Source: Burkholderiaceae bacterium (lineage in GTDB: Bacteria; Pseudomonadota; Gammaproteobacteria; Burkholderiales; Burkholderiaceae). From it: a DNA stretch of 15,342 nt. The DNA lies in assembly GCA_030151165.1 (NCBI GenBank), contig JASLEM010000388.1, positions 1 to 15,342 on the forward strand, read 5' to 3'. The notes under the pieces were generated by a model, which was not told the origin of the DNA, made no database searches, and saw only the letters and a list, made by a program, of their open reading frames with translations. How positions within the stretch are numbered: the first letter of the stretch is position 1; every line of letters begins with the position of its first letter. The position numbers and the translations under genes were made by a program. Of the stretch, positions 13,409 to 15,342 are shown in pieces.

Positions 13409-15342
13409 ATGACGATCGCCAAGCGCGCCTCCGCGACCACCAGCAACAGCAGCACCACGTCCCTGACGGTCTCGGCCACCGTCCTCGATCGCTCGTTCCT
13501 GTCGCTGGTCGTCTTCTCGACCGAGCCCCTGTCGTCGACGCCCTCGGGTTGGTCGCTGGACGTCGTCCAGACCAGCAACGACTACCCGGCGTGGCAGACC
13601 AGCATCCTAAGCCGCGCCAACGCGACGGCCGGCAGCAACAGCGTCACGCTCAACTTCAGCGGCTCCGCCGGCCCCGTCGTCGCCGTCTTCAGCGAGTGGA
13701 CCGGTGTCTACGCCGCGACGCTCGATCGCACGGCCGGCGAGGGTGCCACCAGCATGGGCACCGACACCGGCGACACCGGGACGCTCTCGAGCGCCCCCGA
13801 GCTGGCGATTTCGGGCTTCATGGCGCCCAGCACCAGCGGCGTCAAGGCGACGGCGCCCACCGGCTGGACGTTGCTCGGATCGGGCAGTGGCGCGATCACG
13901 TATGCGGCCTTCGGGCTGGTCGCGTCGACGAACGCCGACCTCAATCCGATGCTGTCCTACAGCTCGGTCATCACCGGGGTCGAGCAGACGACGCCGAATG
14001 CCAACGCGATCGCGACCTACATCCCCGGGCCGGCGCCGTACTTCGCGGCGAACTTCACGGCCGGGGCGAGCTTCGCGCCGGCGGCTTCCGGGCAGCCCGC
14101 GGTCTCCGCCGCCGCGGCCGCCGCCTTCGGCGCCATGCCGACCGTCCTGAAGGCGTGCGCCGCAGCGATGCCCTCGAGCGCGACGTTCACGGCCGCCGCC
14201 GGCGCGAACCTCGCCGCGAACCTGGTGGCCAGTCCCTCGCTCTCGGCGCCCCTGACCGTCGTCGTCCCGCTGTCGGCCATGTTCGCCGCGAACCCCGCGC
14301 TGAACCCCGCGCCGAGCGCGCTGCTCGCAGCGCCGATGTCCGCGGCCGCGGCGTTCGGCGCGCCAGGCTTCAACACCGCGCTGGCCGCCGCGGGCGCCAG
14401 TGCCGCATCCTTCACCGCGACGATGTCGCTGGGATGGGCGCTGAGCGCGACGTTCGCCGCGCAGGCCGCGTTCACCGGCGCGGCCAAGGTGCAACGGCCG
14501 CTGGCCGCGGCCCTTGGCGCCAGCTCAAGCTTCTCCGCGGCGGCGGCGGCGCGGATCCGCGCGTCGATGACCGCGAGCGCCATCTTCCAGCCGACCATCG
14601 CCACGTCGGTCTCGATTTCCGCGGCGCTGATATCGAGCGCGGCGTTCTCGAGCGCCCCTAGCGCGCTAAAGCCGCTCGCCGCGGCGTTCAACGTCGGCCC
14701 CGCGGTCTTCGTCGCCGATCCGCTCTACGGGAACCACCTGCACGCGACATTCGCCGCGAGCGCCGCGCTCGTCGCCGCGCCGGCCGCGCGCCTGAAGGCG
14801 GCGTTCTCCGCCGCGTCATCGTTGGCCGTGAACGCGACCTCCGCGGGCCATGCCGTAGCCTCTTGGCATGTGGCCGCCTCGTTGACGGGGACGTTGCGCG
14901 CGGAGTTCCGCGCGGGCGCCGCGTGGGCGTCAGCGGCGCACCTGAGCGCCGCGCTCACCGCGCGCGTGCCGCTCGGCGCGGCGTTCGCCGCCGGCGCCTC
15001 GTTCGTGCCGCATCTCACGACGCTGGTGTCACTGGCCGCGGCGCCGGCGGCGCGCGCGAGCCTGTCGGCCACGATCAGCGCGCTGCACGTCACTTCCGTC
15101 TCGGCGTCGGCCACCGCCTCGTTCACGGCCGCGCTGAGCTGCTCGAAGCACCTGGCGGCCGCCTTCGCCGCGGCGCCGGTGTTCGCCGCCGCGCCCGTGG
15201 CGCGCGCGCGCGTGGCGGTCAGCGCCGCGGCGAGCGGGACGCCCGTCGACAGCGTGGCGCTCAGCGTGGCGCGCGCCGTGGCCGCCACGCGCGCGCGCGC
15301 CACGGGCGCGGCGGCGAACACCGGCGCCGCGGCGAAGGCGGC
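13409..15342 (+). CDS. Ala-rich repetitive adhesin-like protein, runs off the right edge
   Basis: The frame is open from ATG 13409 to the window end, at least 644 residues, and the C-terminus is missing. Residues 1-207 form a beta-rich domain (GWSLDVVQTSNDYPAWQTSI, VAVFSEWTGVY, ELAISGFMAP, APTGWTLLGSG) that looks like a jelly-roll or lectin-type sandwich with paired similar halves. From about 208 onward the protein is Ala/Ser-rich with degenerate 18-20-residue units approximating L-x-A-x-F-x-A-x-x-x-L/F, for example LAAAFNVGPAVF, LHATFAASAALV, LKAAFSAASSLA and LAAAFAAAPVFA. Alternating hydrophobic residues suggest stacked beta strands, as in a fibrous shaft. AGGGGAG at 13398-13404 gives a strong ribosome binding site. 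The gene follows three other adhesin-type genes, so a fibre is likely. No enzyme motif was seen in the part present. Confidence 0.8.
   Translation, partial: MTIAKRASATTSNSSTTSLTVSATVLDRSFLSLVVFSTEPLSSTPSGWSLDVVQTSNDYPAWQTSILSRANATAGSNSVTLNFSGSAGPVVAVFSEWTGVYAATLDRTAGEGATSMGTDTGDTGTLSSAPELAISGFMAPSTSGVKATAPTGWTLLGSGSGAITYAAFGLVASTNADLNPMLSYSSVITGVEQTTPNANAIATYIPGPAPYFAANFTAGASFAPAASGQPAVSAAAAAAFGAMPTVLKACAAAMPSSATFTAAAGANLAANLVASPSLSAPLTVVVPLSAMFAANPALNPAPSALLAAPMSAAAAFGAPGFNTALAAAGASAASFTATMSLGWALSATFAAQAAFTGAAKVQRPLAAALGASSSFSAAAAARIRASMTASAIFQPTIATSVSISAALISSAAFSSAPSALKPLAAAFNVGPAVFVADPLYGNHLHATFAASAALVAAPAARLKAAFSAASSLAVNATSAGHAVASWHVAASLTGTLRAEFRAGAAWASAAHLSAALTARVPLGAAFAAGASFVPHLTTLVSLAAAPAARASLSATISALHVTSVSASATASFTAALSCSKHLAAAFAAAPVFAAAPVARARVAVSAAASGTPVDSVALSVARAVAATRARATGAAANTGAAAKA
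14042..15342 (+). repeat. Degenerate ~18-20-residue coding repeats
   Basis: The units recur in protein sequence (consensus L-x-A-x-F-x-A-x-x-x-L/F then a variable turn) rather than as exact DNA repeats. The DNA is very GC-rich, built largely from GCG/GCC alanine codons. Divergence between units indicates an old array. It continues past the window edge. Confidence 0.6.

Noticed and set aside
14527..14532. Second AAGCTT as another chimeric joint
   Set aside because: Reading frame, repeat pattern and composition continue unchanged across it.
14017..15321. Ala-rich - strand frames opposite the last gene
   Set aside because: They are the reverse-complement reading of GCG/GCC alanine codons, which also gives Ala/Gly/Arg. 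The + frame has the ribosome binding site and a folded N-terminal domain.

Overview
This window is most likely part of the late region of a tailed bacteriophage or prophage with a high-GC (roughly 65-70%) genome. The host is probably a high-GC bacterium, but nothing here identifies it. All credible genes are on the + strand, closely packed and often overlapping by one to four bases. I see no tRNA, rRNA, CRISPR array or insertion sequence, and no gene-free stretch over 300 bases. The first ~180 bases look foreign: they encode two TPR repeats of a cellular protein at about 52% GC and stop abruptly at an AAGCTT hexamer. From there a different reading frame at about 71% GC carries the phage sequence, so the left edge is probably a chimeric joint.

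Head side (about 184-7417). A 5'-truncated SNF2-like helicase comes first. It is followed by a membrane-anchored coiled-coil protein, a small helical protein, a zinc-ribbon-like DUF6527-type protein, a prohead protease, a scaffold-like protein, the major capsid protein and a small acidic/Ala-Lys-rich protein. The capsid protein can be aligned from memory with the SPO1/A511 (Herelleviridae) capsid lineage, including an inserted Ig/FN3-like domain and a conserved C-terminal block. The protease carries, in its C-terminal extension, a copy of the capsid protein's N-terminal GYGTDS motif. This is the most unusual head-gene observation here.

A strong intrinsic terminator at 7444-7466 divides the head module from an adhesin module (7522 to the window end). 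That module has four genes: a DHVH-type fibre protein, a 1188-residue protein with a probable clan GH-A-like glycosidase barrel interrupted by two beta-rich insertions and ending in a CBM-like domain, a 145-residue structural protein of a common phage family, and a very Ala-rich protein of degenerate ~18-20-residue repeats that runs off the right edge. Two of these genes share a duplicated leader element. A separate palindrome (GTCGTGACGAC core) precedes two of the head-side genes.

Together the genes suggest capsid assembly (protease, scaffold, shell), an injected or late-expressed helicase polyprotein, and a set of surface adhesins and a depolymerase directly behind the capsid gene. Those adhesins could be head fibres or tail fibres. 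Family assignments are made from remembered motifs, without database searches.
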